Shown piece after piece: positions 19,656 through 31,400 of a stretch of DNA of 64,000 nt. Made by a program: the position numbers and the translations under genes. How positions within the stretch are numbered: the first letter of the stretch is position 1; each line of letters begins with the position of its first letter. The DNA is from Melastoma dodecandrum. Taxonomy: Eukaryota > Streptophyta > Magnoliopsida > Myrtales > Melastomataceae. The notes below the pieces were generated by a model, which was given only the letters and a program-made list of their open reading frames with translations, was not told where the DNA came from and did not search any database. The stretch lies in assembly GCA_029817715.1 (NCBI GenBank), contig JARUPY010000097.1, positions 124,001-188,000 on the forward strand, read 5' to 3'.

Positions 19656-21290
19656 GTGGACCGTATACTTCGGACTTTACATTATTCTCCGGCGATGTGT
19701 TGGCACAGAACCAGCTACTCCATGCTTCTTTGACCTGCCCCTTCTCCTCTATCCAGTGTCTGACCTCATCCACGATGTCCCATCTTCCTACAGCAGCATA
19801 AAAATTGGAAACCAGGACATAGTTTGCCGGCTTGTTTCTCTCCGATTCCATGAGATGCTTCGTAACATTCTCTCCCCTGATGAAGTCTTGATTGAGGCTA
19901 GAAGCATTTAACAGCACAGGCCGAATGATTGGCTGCGGGTTGAAATTTCTTTTAACTATTTCACGATACACAACCCAAACATCTTCTATTAGACCTGCTC
20001 TGCCCAAACCTTGGATGAAGCAAGCATAATGCTCAGGATCAACATACTTATACCAGGCCAAATCAAAAGCAGCGCTTTCCTTTATCTAACCATCCCAAGG
20101 GTCCACATGCCGATAGTACTGACAAAAGGGTAATGTTATTTGTTGTTACATCATCACTGCATTCTCCCATCTCTTGGGATAGTTCAAATGCATTGAGCCC
20201 ACAACCATGAATTCCGTATGCATCAATCATGGTAGTCAATGTGAATACATATTTTTTACTGATGCGATCGAACATGATTTTGGTGGTATTGATGTTGCCA
20301 CATTTTGCATACATGTCCAGCAGAGCTTTGGAGAGCTGACTATCCATGGTGAAACCAAACCTGGTGGTATTGATGTTGCCACATTTTGCATACATGTCCA
20401 GCAGAGCTTTGGAGAGCTGACTATCCATGGTGAAACCAAACCTCAACAACATACGACGTATCTGCTTCCCAGTAGAAAAATCTGAATTCTCTGAGCAAGC
20501 AATGAGAGCAGTTGTTAGGGAAATTATATTCGACCTCATTGAACTCATTATCTGAAATGCCTTCTTATACTTCTTGCTTCTGAACAAGCAGAGAGAATGG
20601 AATTGTGCATGACCCTATCGCCAGCATGGCGAAAGCAGCCATATAATTTCAAAGCCTCCTCCATACACTCGACACTAGAGTAAAAATCAATCTGTGCCAT
20701 GCCCAGAGCTATCAAGTTTCTGCCCATCGTGATACCTGCACCGAGCACCTGCTTACCCTGCCTATACGCTATTATCATTACGCAAGCTTTGATCACATTA
20801 CACAAAGACGTTCTCCGTCTGCATCTGCCTGAAAACCCCGATACCTTCTTTCACGAATCCTGTCTTAAGGAAGCTGGAAATGAGGACATTCCAACTAACG
20901 ACATCCTTGTCCTCTATCTCCTCGAAAGCCTTCACAGACATGGCCGTACAAAGAATACAACTTAATGACAGCAGTCTTGCTCACGGTTGCTCCCATTCTC
21001 ACCATCAAACAATGGACCTGTCAGCCACAAACCAGGTAGCTCGAGAGAGCCTGGCAGGCGGAGAGCACTGAGGTGAAGGTATACACATCAAGGCTGCTCC
21101 ACACCCATAAAGACACAGAAAGAGGTTCCAGGTGCCAAGGCAACGCCGTCCTGAACGTACGATGACAGGAGGGAAATCTCGGGTGGTTGCGGGGAGCAGT
21201 CGAGGAGGCCATGACAAGTAGAAAGTTTAAATCCCTGCAGATACCTCGTCCGACAATGCCATAATGAAGCACTTACGGGCATCAATAGGA
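19540..21290 (-). pseudogene. PLS-type pentatricopeptide-repeat (PPR) protein, broken
   Basis: PPR proteins bind organellar RNA; PLS types often guide RNA editing. Motif-level matches on the minus strand, in order, are: DVYTFTSVLSACQAL (about 21040-21100), FYSSVECMEEALKLYG and HNSILSACSEA (about 20590-20710), SLTTALIACSENSDFSTGKQ, SKALLDMYAKCGNINT, and AYGIHGCGLNAFELSQEM with TLLSVLSACGPLGWLDKG (20063-20540). The last part (19540-20061) has DPEHYACFIQGLGRAGLIED and the E-type region NYVLVSNFYAAVGRWD. Frameshifts separate these blocks, including a one-base change near 20062, and the C-terminus runs into the duplicated SURP/CID segment. A functional product is unlikely unless the assembly is wrong. 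Confidence 0.85.
20281..20442 (-). repeat. 81-bp in-frame tandem duplication in the PPR relic
   Basis: Units at 20281-20361 and 20362-20442 are essentially identical and encode the same 27 residues twice, including KALLDMYAKCGN. 27 residues is shorter than a 35-residue PPR unit, so this is a recent slip rather than a normal motif repeat. Confidence 0.95.
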
Positions 21291-21610
21291 CACAGCATCC
21301 AAGGTAAATTGTAACTCAGACACGGAAGAAATAAGAAGAAAAGGAGCGACTAAATGAAGACCCCCCAACTTCGGGATTTACGATGAAAATCTTTATCGGG
21401 TTTTGGAATGGCTTGAAATCATGGCATCAACCGTTGACAGTAACAAAAGAGCAAATGCATAGATCAAAAAACAAGGTAAACAGAACCGAGTGACATGAAA
21501 CAAGTTGGTCCTGCAGATGCCTACACTAATTTTAGTCAGTCTTTTTTTCTGAACACAAGAACTCCTACCTTTATTGATCTTCGCTAGGAAAATAGTACCG
21601 TTGTTTCTGG
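21291..21610. other. Spacer between PPR relic and SURP/CID gene 3' end
   Basis: Probably the 3' untranslated region of the SURP/CID gene on the minus strand; no other gene seen. Confidence 0.4.
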
Positions 21611-24438
21611 TCATGACCTTGTTGCAGCTCGAGCACTCATTGACGAGTGGTAGGTCGTGCTTCGTTGCTTCCTATAAGAGGTATACACATCGTCATATTG
21701 ACTGATCTCATTGGGATTAGCTGTTGCTCCGAGCCCCAGCCTTCCTGAGCCGCCGGATCCCGATTTCTTATCCACGCTCCCATCTGCGTAAGTTCCAGTT
21801 TCTTGGTCTAGTTGCAGATTAGGGGGCGGAGGGATACACGCTCCTCCCCTGCGAACTAGTGGCTCCCTATCGTATTCGTAGTCGTCCGTGTCATCGTCCT
21901 TAGAGGATTCGGATTTCATCGGTCCTTCGGATGGGTTAACTTCTCCAATCTCTTTGAAGAACTTAGACACCCTCTCGAGGATCTCGGAAGGAGATATATT
22001 CGAAGGGGGTATTACATTAGGAATGTCTAATGGGCTCAATGATGAATAAGGCACGCCGCTTCCTATCTGCATCTTCTTAACCATTCCTGGAATAAGACCA
22101 GGTGGAAATAAAGGGTATGGAGGCAATTTCTCCACCGGAGGTATCTGAGTGGCGGGCTGCTGGATTGCAGGAAGAACAGATGACACGGGAATTGACCCTG
22201 AAAAAGGAACACTGGGTGCTGTAGCACTAGGAAGAAATGGTTGGGCGGCCAAAGATGATAAACTCTGTTCCTTATCCGGTTGGCCTGGAATGCTACTTTG
22301 CCTATCATGTTGCCCTTTCGCAGCATAGAGCCCTGCACAAAAGACACAGCTCTTCATGTTGAGCAACACTGTTTTAACATCAAGCCGATATAGAAAAACT
22401 GCACCAATAGTAATGCAGGGAGAAAACTATTCAACACGTTCATCAACCTTAGTTCTACCATTTCAATAAAGACAAGGCCAATCGGATGCTTAAGGATACT
22501 GGTAGATTCATGGACAGAATGACTGCCAGTTCTAATACCAGCAAGTTTAGTATGAATTGATCAAATGAAAAAGGAAATACCACAATATATTCAAACATAC
22601 CAGAGGTCGGTGCTGCAGATGAATCCTTAGCATGCGGGGGAAAAGCATCAGCAGGAGGTCCACTTATCATCTCACCCTCGAGAGAATAGATTGTGTCCTG
22701 ATCATAAACTTCCTTTGACGCCCAAAATTGCAGAATTTTCTGCAAACGCGATTGGTTCTCCTCCTTGTTGTGAGGGTTGTGATATATCCTTCCAAGCATG
22801 GCACCTAGAACAGGCTTGAAAGCAAGGGCCTCGTTATCAAGTTCATGTGGATTTGCCCTTCGCTGCAAGCTGTAGGTATAAAACATATTCGTTAGAAGAA
22901 AAATAAATTAAAGCATACACGGGAGACACACCTCCTTTGCTCAACAATTTGGAAGGAATAGTCATGATAACAAACAATGGTAAACACCATGCTTCTGCGA
23001 AAGAGTATATAATGGCCAGCGAACAAGTCTACCGTAGAATGCGTGAAGCTTCCCTAAAAATAAGTTTAAAATGCAGAGTTGTTAACTGTTATAAGCTACT
23101 GGATTGATAATCTAGTGCAAAGAAGAAAAATCCTATCCACCATGGAGGTTAAACAAGAATGGCGGCTGGAACAAGGGGTTAGTCAACACAATCACTTCGA
23201 GCCAAGATCACGAATGTGTGCGCCAGAAGATGTCATGACATTAATTTATTCATCATAAATAGATAAATCAAGATAACATCTTTTTGAGACATATTTGAAG
23301 ATCCAATTCAAAAGCCCACACTTGCAAAAGTTGAACAGATCAGTGACAGGAAGAGTTTCATCGTACTACCCATCACAGTCTGGCGGGTGGAAAAAATGTA
23401 GATATTGCCAAAGAAAAGACCCAATTCAAAAGTATCTAACACACTCAGTCAAAATTAATTGTAGATAATATCATACCTGTCAAAAAGAATATCGTTAGCA
23501 AGATAAATTATGTGCAGTTGTCTCTCAGAGTCATCCATGGCCAAGACCCTGTCTCTCAGAGCCTCAGCAAGTGCAGGAGCAAATGGAGCTCTTTGCATGA
23601 ACCAGAACTTTGCTCCCTTAATTGAGTCCTTAGTACCAGTGAGATTACTAATCACTGTACCTAGTTCGACAGCGACATCAGCTGGGAGTGGCCCAGACAG
23701 ACCTTTAAAGGAATCAGATGGATGATCATAATCAAGATGGCCACAGGCCACAAATTGGGGAGGGTGCAGATGTGGCTGCTGCTCATAGAATGGAGGGAAA
23801 GGAGGTTGATGCATCTGAGGTGCCGGCACACTTGAACCAATGGCAGTATTCAGCATTGGGTTCTGCGGCTGGTGCATCATGGGCGGCACAAATGGCGCTA
23901 AGTGACTGCCTGGAAACCTAGTGGACATCCAAAGCTTGTACCTATAGTAGCCAAAACCTTCACCTCCAAAAAGAAAACTATATGCAGGGTTATCCTGTTG
24001 TTTTTCGCGAATCATCGCTTCAAACTCAGGTCCATTCTTGGCTGCATACTCCACAAGTTTGTCGATTCGCTTAAGGAGCTCTGGATCAGAAGGAGGGGGA
24101 GCAGGGGGAGGGGCAGAAGCATCATACGGGCCGACAAAAGGAGAGGCCACGGGTGGTGAAGGCATGTGGGGTGGAAAAGCTGGCGGTGGCTGCTGCTGTG
24201 GTTGGAGTTGGAGGAGGTGAGAATGCGGAAGAAGCTGAGGCTGCTGCTGCATTGGATGCGGATATGGGTACGGCTGAAGAGAAGGATGTGGAGGAAGGAA
24301 TGGAGGGCCTTGCACAGGAGGAAACTGCTGGTGGTGTGGATGGAACCCGAAGGGAGGCTGTGGCAAGTTTGCACGCTGTTGCGTGCCATATGCCATCGCA
24401 GGCTGCGCTGCATAATCGTGAGGCGGTCTATCCATCAA
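21611..24438 (-). CDS. SURP and CID domain RNA-processing protein (CHERP-like)
   Basis: Three coding exons (24438-23477, 22869-22601, 22332-21611) join in frame to 650 residues. Residues 1-118 are rich in Pro, Gln and His. A SURP (SWAP) module spans about 121-170 ([33 protein letters not shown]). A CTD-interacting domain (CID) covers about 245-390 across the first intron ([52 protein letters not shown]). A low-complexity Pro-rich tail follows, ending with an acidic [12 protein letters not shown] run. SURP plus CID proteins couple splicing to RNA polymerase II transcription in the nucleus. The order and domains match the Arabidopsis SWAP/SURP gene next to topoisomerase I. The ATG at 24438 has a Met-Met start; both are plausible. 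It is divergently oriented to the topoisomerase gene. Confidence 0.93.
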
Positions 24439-25405
24439 TTGTATTGAGTTGCCAACAGCAGAATAATGAAGACTCTAGATACCTAACGAATCCTGCAATC
24501 ATAAAGACGTATTTATTTCTGTCACTGCTTCTCACTGTGGCTTAACACAAACACGAAATTGACCAAAATTATGCTGAGCATCCCGAAAAGAAAAAACGGA
24601 AACAACACTCTCTGCCTGAAAAAACTAACGTCAGCACCCCAAGGAGCAGGAAACACAGAAAACGAACGGAGAAAACATATAATCCCTGAGAAACAACTCG
24701 TTCACGAAAACCAGAACAATTCCCCAAAACAGGAGCACGCAATTAACAGGAGAAGAACCTAAGTTAGGGGTCATAACTTCTTGCTAGTCCATCGCTTCAA
24801 GAGGACGGCACAATTCCCGAAAACCCAAAATCAAGGAGACGTCTCCCTAACAAAACCCACATCCCAAATCTTCATCGGGGCTCATCAATCATCCAGTTCA
24901 CACAAAAGGATAAGCGCAAAAGAAGAAAACGCATACATAAATGAGTCACATGTGGGTTACCTAAGAACAGCAGACGCACGGAGGAGGCAGCAGTTGGGGA
25001 AAACAGCGCGGACAAGAACAAGGGGCGGGAGAAAAGCAGAGATCTTTCAACCTTGGCAGTGATCTGAAGTTCGAGCCGGGTCCGCAATCCGGGGGGTTTC
25101 AAATTGAAAAAGGGCTCGGTTCGTTTTAGGGTTAGTTCGGTCATTAAGTAAAGTAAAAAAAATTACATCTTGATTAGAAAAGGTTCGCTAGTTTTTATTA
25201 GCGGCCCTTGTCATAAACCCTCTCGGCCAGAGGAAGAACGTGAGGAGCTAAAACCCTACAAGCCCCACCTCTCAAATCCAGACATCCTTCGCCCACACAC
25301 CCTCTTCCTTGTCCGAACAATCCACAAACGGGCAGAAGCCCCCGGGCAAAATGGAATGACAGCCGGATGTCGGCTCCTGAGTTTGTCTAAAGAAAAAGAT
25401 AAGTA
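24439..25405. promoter_or_regulatory. Divergent promoter region between SURP/CID and topoisomerase genes
   Basis: About 970 bp separate the two start codons. This contains both 5' untranslated regions and presumably a shared bidirectional promoter. The part nearest the SURP/CID gene is the source of the copy at 19250-19655. No clear TATA box was singled out. Confidence 0.5.
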
Positions 25406-28400
25406 ATGATAGTTCAGCTGAGGAGGAGCTTCTTCTCCCACCGCGTCATGTCCCAGGTTTTCGTTTGCTTCTTCTTTTCGTTTTGCCAAACTTTGGGGTT
25501 GCCATCGGTTGAGGCCAGGAGCTGGTGGTAAAGTTGTTCGCTCGTCGATGGAGAAGTGTTTCCTTTGAGCAGTCGTTCGTGGCTTTCGTTTGGGTGGAGA
25601 CTATTAACTTGAATGCACCGAGTTGTGGTTGGTTTTTTTAATTCTTGTATTGGGTTCGATCGTGCATGGATACAGTCCAGTTATATCATCTGATTGAAAT
25701 TAATGAGCTGCGTCCAAATTTAATCTTTGAGCTGCTGCTCGTTTGCGTTTGGTCGAGGTGGTTTATTCTGTAATAGCTTTTCTGCGGGACTTTTAGGATT
25801 TGTTAGAGTTGTTGATTAATTATTCCATCGTTTGGTTGTGGACTTGTGATTCTGGTTGTCATTGATCGAGGAAGAGCAACTCAAGATGTTAGCCTCATCA
25901 TTGGCGGGGATGGGTAAATTGTTTCTGGTGCAAGCCTCTGCAAATGTTTGTAGCCTATTGGTTAATTGTCTCTTGACTGGATTGTAATTGTACACTGCAC
26001 TTTTTTTGCTTGTTACCCTGACTATGATGATGTTCTTGTTGCAATTGCAGTGTGGGCAACTTTTCGATCCCTCTGTAGCAAGTATCTGCTCGTCTTTAGG
26101 TGGAAATGACCTGCTTAGGAGGTCTTCTGAGCTCACCTTCAGAATTCAAAGAATCCGGCCATCTAGCATTGTTTCAGGCACTAATAAATTTTCTCGAGAA
26201 AGTTTTCTTGGGTCATCATTGATAATACCAACTAGAAGTTTTCCTACTAGCAATCTTTCAGTCAGCTCTATCGACTATAGTGCTAGATTGAGATGTGCAG
26301 GTTGCAGTGGGATCAGTTGTAGGCCCTTGTCTGGAGTAAGTGGAAAAGATGGTGTTAGTTTAACAGATAACAAAACACCCTTTAAGAAGGGATATAGCAA
26401 AAAATGGAAGCAGGCAAAGGCTCTAAATGTTCAGTCTGCAGAGAAAGGTTGTCCTATGGTTGTATCGGCATCACGTAATGGGGATAATGCTGTGAATGGC
26501 GAAGCGTCCGTGAATGGAACAGCGGTTGCAGAATTGACATCATTATTTGAAAGTTTGCCTGCTAGGGATAAACAGGCTAAAGCTAAAGGAAAGAGGGTGC
26601 AAAGCAAGAAAAAGAAGGAACAAAAACATGTTCCTGATAGCTCAAAGGACGTGGTAAAGTCAACAAGTTCTAGTACTTCATCTCAGGAAAAGGGGGCTGC
26701 TAAGGTGAAGAACGATTCAATCTCCTTACCAGAATTGGAGGTTAGTCATCACCAATGCATGCACATTAGGGTTCTTTTGTCAGCCTAAACTCATGTTGCT
26801 GCTTTTTCTTATGGCAGAGACCGACTTCTGTGCAGGATACTCCTGTGTCGCCAAAGAAAAGGACAAATAAGAAAGCTGAAAATTCCACCAGAAAGGGCAA
26901 GGCGGCAAAAGCAACAGCTGAGTCCAGAGCCGGACAGAAAAGTGCGGAGGTTGTCAGAGTGAAAACTCCTGGTAGGAAGATCCAAACGCAATTATATCCT
27001 CCAAAAGGACGATCTGTTCTTGTTGTTGAATCTGTCACAAAGGCAAGGGTTATTCAGGGCTACCTTGGAGATATGTTTGAGGTCCTACCTAGCTATGGTC
27101 ATGTAAGGGATTTAGCTGCTAGATCTGGATCTGTTCGTCCTGATGATGACTTTAGTATGGTTTGGGAAGTGCCTTCCCCAGCCTGGACACATCTCAAGAG
27201 TATTAAAGTTGCTCTTAACGGGTATAGCTTCAATATACTTGAATGGCCTTCATCGTTAGCTTAGGCAGTTTCCTCATTCTTTCATTGATTCCCCTTGTAA
27301 AAAACTTCATTGATTCTTGCTGGAATTTCCAATTCTCGATTTTAACTTTAGCTTTGATTATAATATTGTTGAACTGAACATCCTTGTCAAGTATTTTTTT
27401 AAATCCGGAATGAATTTTTTCTGCCTTGTTCTTCAGAGCAGATAATCTCATTTTGGCATCTGATCCTGATCGGGAAGGGGAGGCTATTGCTTGGCACATA
27501 ATTGAGATGCTGCAACAACAGGATGCATTACCTGAAGACATTACTGTTGCAAGAGTTGTTTTCAATGAAATAACAGAGTCTTCAATTAAAGCTGCATTGC
27601 AGGCGCCTAGGGAAATTGATGTCAATTTAGTGCATGCTTACCTTGCGCGTCGTGCTTTAGATTATTTGATTGGATTTAATATATCACCTCTGCTTTGGAG
27701 GAAGTTACCTGGTTGCCAGTCTGCTGGGCGAGTCCAATCTGCTGCTTTATCCCTTATCTGTGACCGAGAAATAGAAATCGACCAGTTCCGGGCACAGGAG
27801 TATTGGAGTATTGCAGTTGAATTTGAGAAGAGACATGTGGGTGGTCCTGAGAAATCTTTATCTTTGTCGTCCCAATTGACTTACTTTTTAAACAGAAAGT
27901 TGGGCCAGTTTTCAATCAGTTCTCTAGCAGAAGCTGAAGATATCAAGCAAAAGATTGAGTCGATGAATTTTGTTGTTGTTGGCACCAAAAGTAACAAAAC
28001 AAGGAGGAATCCTCCGACACCTTACATCACATCAACTCTTCAGCAGGATGCAGCAAATAAATTAAACTTTTCAGCCACTTATGCTATGAAGGTATTTTGC
28101 AATTTTCTTCTTCCTTAGGTTCTGAATTTTTCTTTTCTCCGTCATTTGCAGTTTCCTCTTCTTGAGCACTCAGTTATGGAAGATTATTATCTTACTTGTA
28201 GTGTTATTAGCCGAAATGGCTGGTTTTTACTCATAAACACTACAAAGAAATAATAATTTCTAATCAGATTTACTGTGTATTGCTTGTTGTTAGATTAGTC
28301 TGATGGACTAGGAGCTTTCATAATAAGGACAACTTCCAAAAAGTTTCTGTTTTACTTTAACTGGATCGAATTGGAATTTAAAAAAATGAAATTAATTCAG

Positions 28401-31400
28401 AATCGGAATGGGGTTGAATGAATAAATGGATAGAGTTTTCCGACTTCAATTCAGTTTTTATAAGGAAAAAAAAGACTCCGGTTTTATTTCATCATTACCT
28501 TCCTTGTGCCTGTTCCTCTCTTCTTGTAATGATGACTGATAATATGTTTCTTACATTTTTGCTAATAATTTTTTCATAGTTTTAATGCTTTTGAATTTCG
28601 TTTAATCTTGCTCATGGCACTTATGTGACCTCTCCGTGCAGCTCGCACAAAAGCTATATGAGGGAGTTGAACTGTCAGATGGCAAGGCAGTTGGTCTGAT
28701 AACATACATCAGAACAGATGGTTTGCACGTATGTGCTTTTCCTTGTCCTGGTAGATGTTTTTGGGATTATATACTTTTTTGGCCAAAACAATTTTCAGTT
28801 CGTAGTTAGTCAGCCTTGGTTTTTGTGATTGCTATAGAAACTCTGAAGGAAACTATATGTAAGAGCTTTTTTTCTTCTCTTGACTGAGCTTGCAAATGTA
28901 GATGCTGATATCGAGGGAGATTTTTTTTTTTTTTTTTTTGCATTTTCCTTTTTGTTTCTTTATTGTGTTCTGTTGTAACTCTACAAAATGATTTATTTCA
29001 ATGTTGCAGATCTCGGATGAAGCTGTGAAGGGCATCCACTCTTTAGTAATTGACAGGTAAAAGTTTTTTATGTGGGAAATTCCAGTAACAAGTGTTTTGC
29101 TTGCAGGTTTGTAATTACTGTGTTGATTGTTTGTGGTCTGTGTTGGCACTAAATATTGTTATTGTTTACAATATAGCTTGAGTACTAAATTGTTCATTTC
29201 CAATTGTTGTAAATGCTTATTAAAAAATTGTGGTTTTCTCCATGGTTGAAATTTTCATGGAAGCAGATATGGATTGGATTATGCAACAGAGACTCCGCGG
29301 AAGTACTTTAGGAAAGTGAAGAATGCTCAGGAAGCTCATGAAGCTATAAGACCAACTGATATTCGGAGGCTTCCTTGTAAATAACTCTGTTTGGTTGTCT
29401 TTATATCCATTATTCCACCCTTCTTGATGACTTTCATTTGACAATACAGAATATTACTGTATGAAGTTATCTGAAGTTATTCTCTTTTTTATCTTATTTC
29501 TCCCCATGTAGCAATGCTTGCTGGTGTACTTGATGAGGATTTGTTGAAGCTATACACTCTTATCTGGTCCAGGACCATGGCATGTCAAATGGTACCCGCA
29601 ATAGTTGACCAGGTACCTGTGCAGAGAAACATAAAAATATTCCAGAATTCTGATCTGATTAGCCATTTTAGTCTTTTACCTGTCTCTATGTTGTTACTTG
29701 AGATGCAGCACGAGGAGTTCTTTGTGTCTTCTTTGAATGTAATAAGCTCAAAAATATTACACAATGACCAGTTTTAAAATGTTTTTGCTTATTCAGATCC
29801 ATGTTGATATCGGGACTGCTGACAGTTCTATTGTATGTGGTACTTCATGTTCAAGAGTTGGTTTTCTTGGCTATCAGGCTGTCTTTAAGGTAATTACTTC
29901 TATAGGTTTGAATTTACAGTCGATCTGCAAAGGTTTGCATCGAAAGGGCTGGAATGTCCTAAAGTTCATGAGTAATTTTACTCTGTGAAAGACCCTGTAG
30001 TATTGGTGATAAAAGAACGAATTGAGCTGCACATTATTTGAATGCATGGAGAAGAGATGAAAAGTAACTTGATCATTATTAATGTTATTTTGAAGCTATA
30101 TGTCTTTTCCTAGTTGTTTTCTGCAATTTACCCGCCCTTCTTTGCTGAAATACAGGATGCGGAAACCGAAGTTGTCAGATCCAAGGACAGTGAAGGAAAT
30201 GAAAGGGCTACGATTTTTGAAACGCTCAGTTCTCTGAAGGGATTGTTAGTGGAATTTGCCCATTAGGAGACCCAGATTCTAAAGTTAGTGTCTAATATAG
30301 AATAATGTTTTACTTATTTATTTAAATAACCATATAGAAGAAGTACTTTAAGTACTTGAGCATGCAATTATTAACACACTGTTTCAGATTGGTCTATTGA
30401 CGCCATAGTTATGTTTCAGTTTGGTGTTTTATCGTTCTGTGTTCTCATAACCAAGGCAAACGCCTCATCACACTTAAGTTCCATATATTTCTTATAAACG
30501 ATACGTTCCAAGTACACAATTTCCCTGTAAATGGTTGGAACCTTGTGTGTCAATCAGGTCTGTCCATGTACTAAATAAGTGTTCTTATAGCCAGGGGATG
30601 TTCTGGACTTCACTGATGTACAACTTCGGCAACATAGCACTCAGCCCCCACCTCGGTACTCTGAGGGCGCACTGGTGAGTAGATTCACTCGATTGTGAGT
30701 AGGGGTTCCATATCTCATCCGATATATTTCTTCTTGTTGCTCTCATCAGTAGGAATACAGCTTAACCTGTAGTTGTCGATCTCGCATAATCATTTTTATT
30801 GTCTGCAATTCAGTGTCAGCAATTATATCTCTGGGAGTTTAGCAGAGTCAAGGCCTCTATATTGTATGGCAGATCCTATTTGCTGAACAAACTGAAAACA
30901 GGAAATAATCTAGTGCATATTCATGTCCTTTCCACCTCTGAGTTTCTTTCCTCTGCCAATTCTGCTTGGACTATTGCATCCTCTGGTTCGCTGCATGTCA
31001 CTCTGAACGATATTGTGTAATTGGAGTTCTGATTTTGAAGGTCAAGAAGCTGGAAGAGCTTGGAATTGGAAGGCCATCAACGTATGCAAGCATTTTAAAG
31101 GTTCTTCAGGTTAGTGTCAGTGAGTTGTAAATTGCTCAAACGTTGAAGTTTGAGACTTTTCCCATGTTCTCTGTCAAGTGTTCTGGCTAATATATTTTAC
31201 ATATAGGATGGAGATTAAATTTTTGCCTAAAAGAATTTTCACAATACAGTATATATTCAACTTTAACAAGTGAAGAAACCTCCTTGTCAAAAAATATGAA
31301 TTCCTCTTACAAATGGGGTGTTTAGGCTTTCTCATCTGCTATTTGATTTGTAATATCCTGTCACAATTTATCTTAATACTGTCCTAGTTCCTTTATTTTT

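Noticed and set aside
23510..24447. Several plus-strand open frames over the SURP/CID first exon
   Set aside because: Antisense shadows of a Pro/Gln-rich, GC-biased exon.
28921..28940. Long T run in a topoisomerase intron
   Set aside because: An ordinary homopolymer within an intron before the branch/acceptor region; no other signal.
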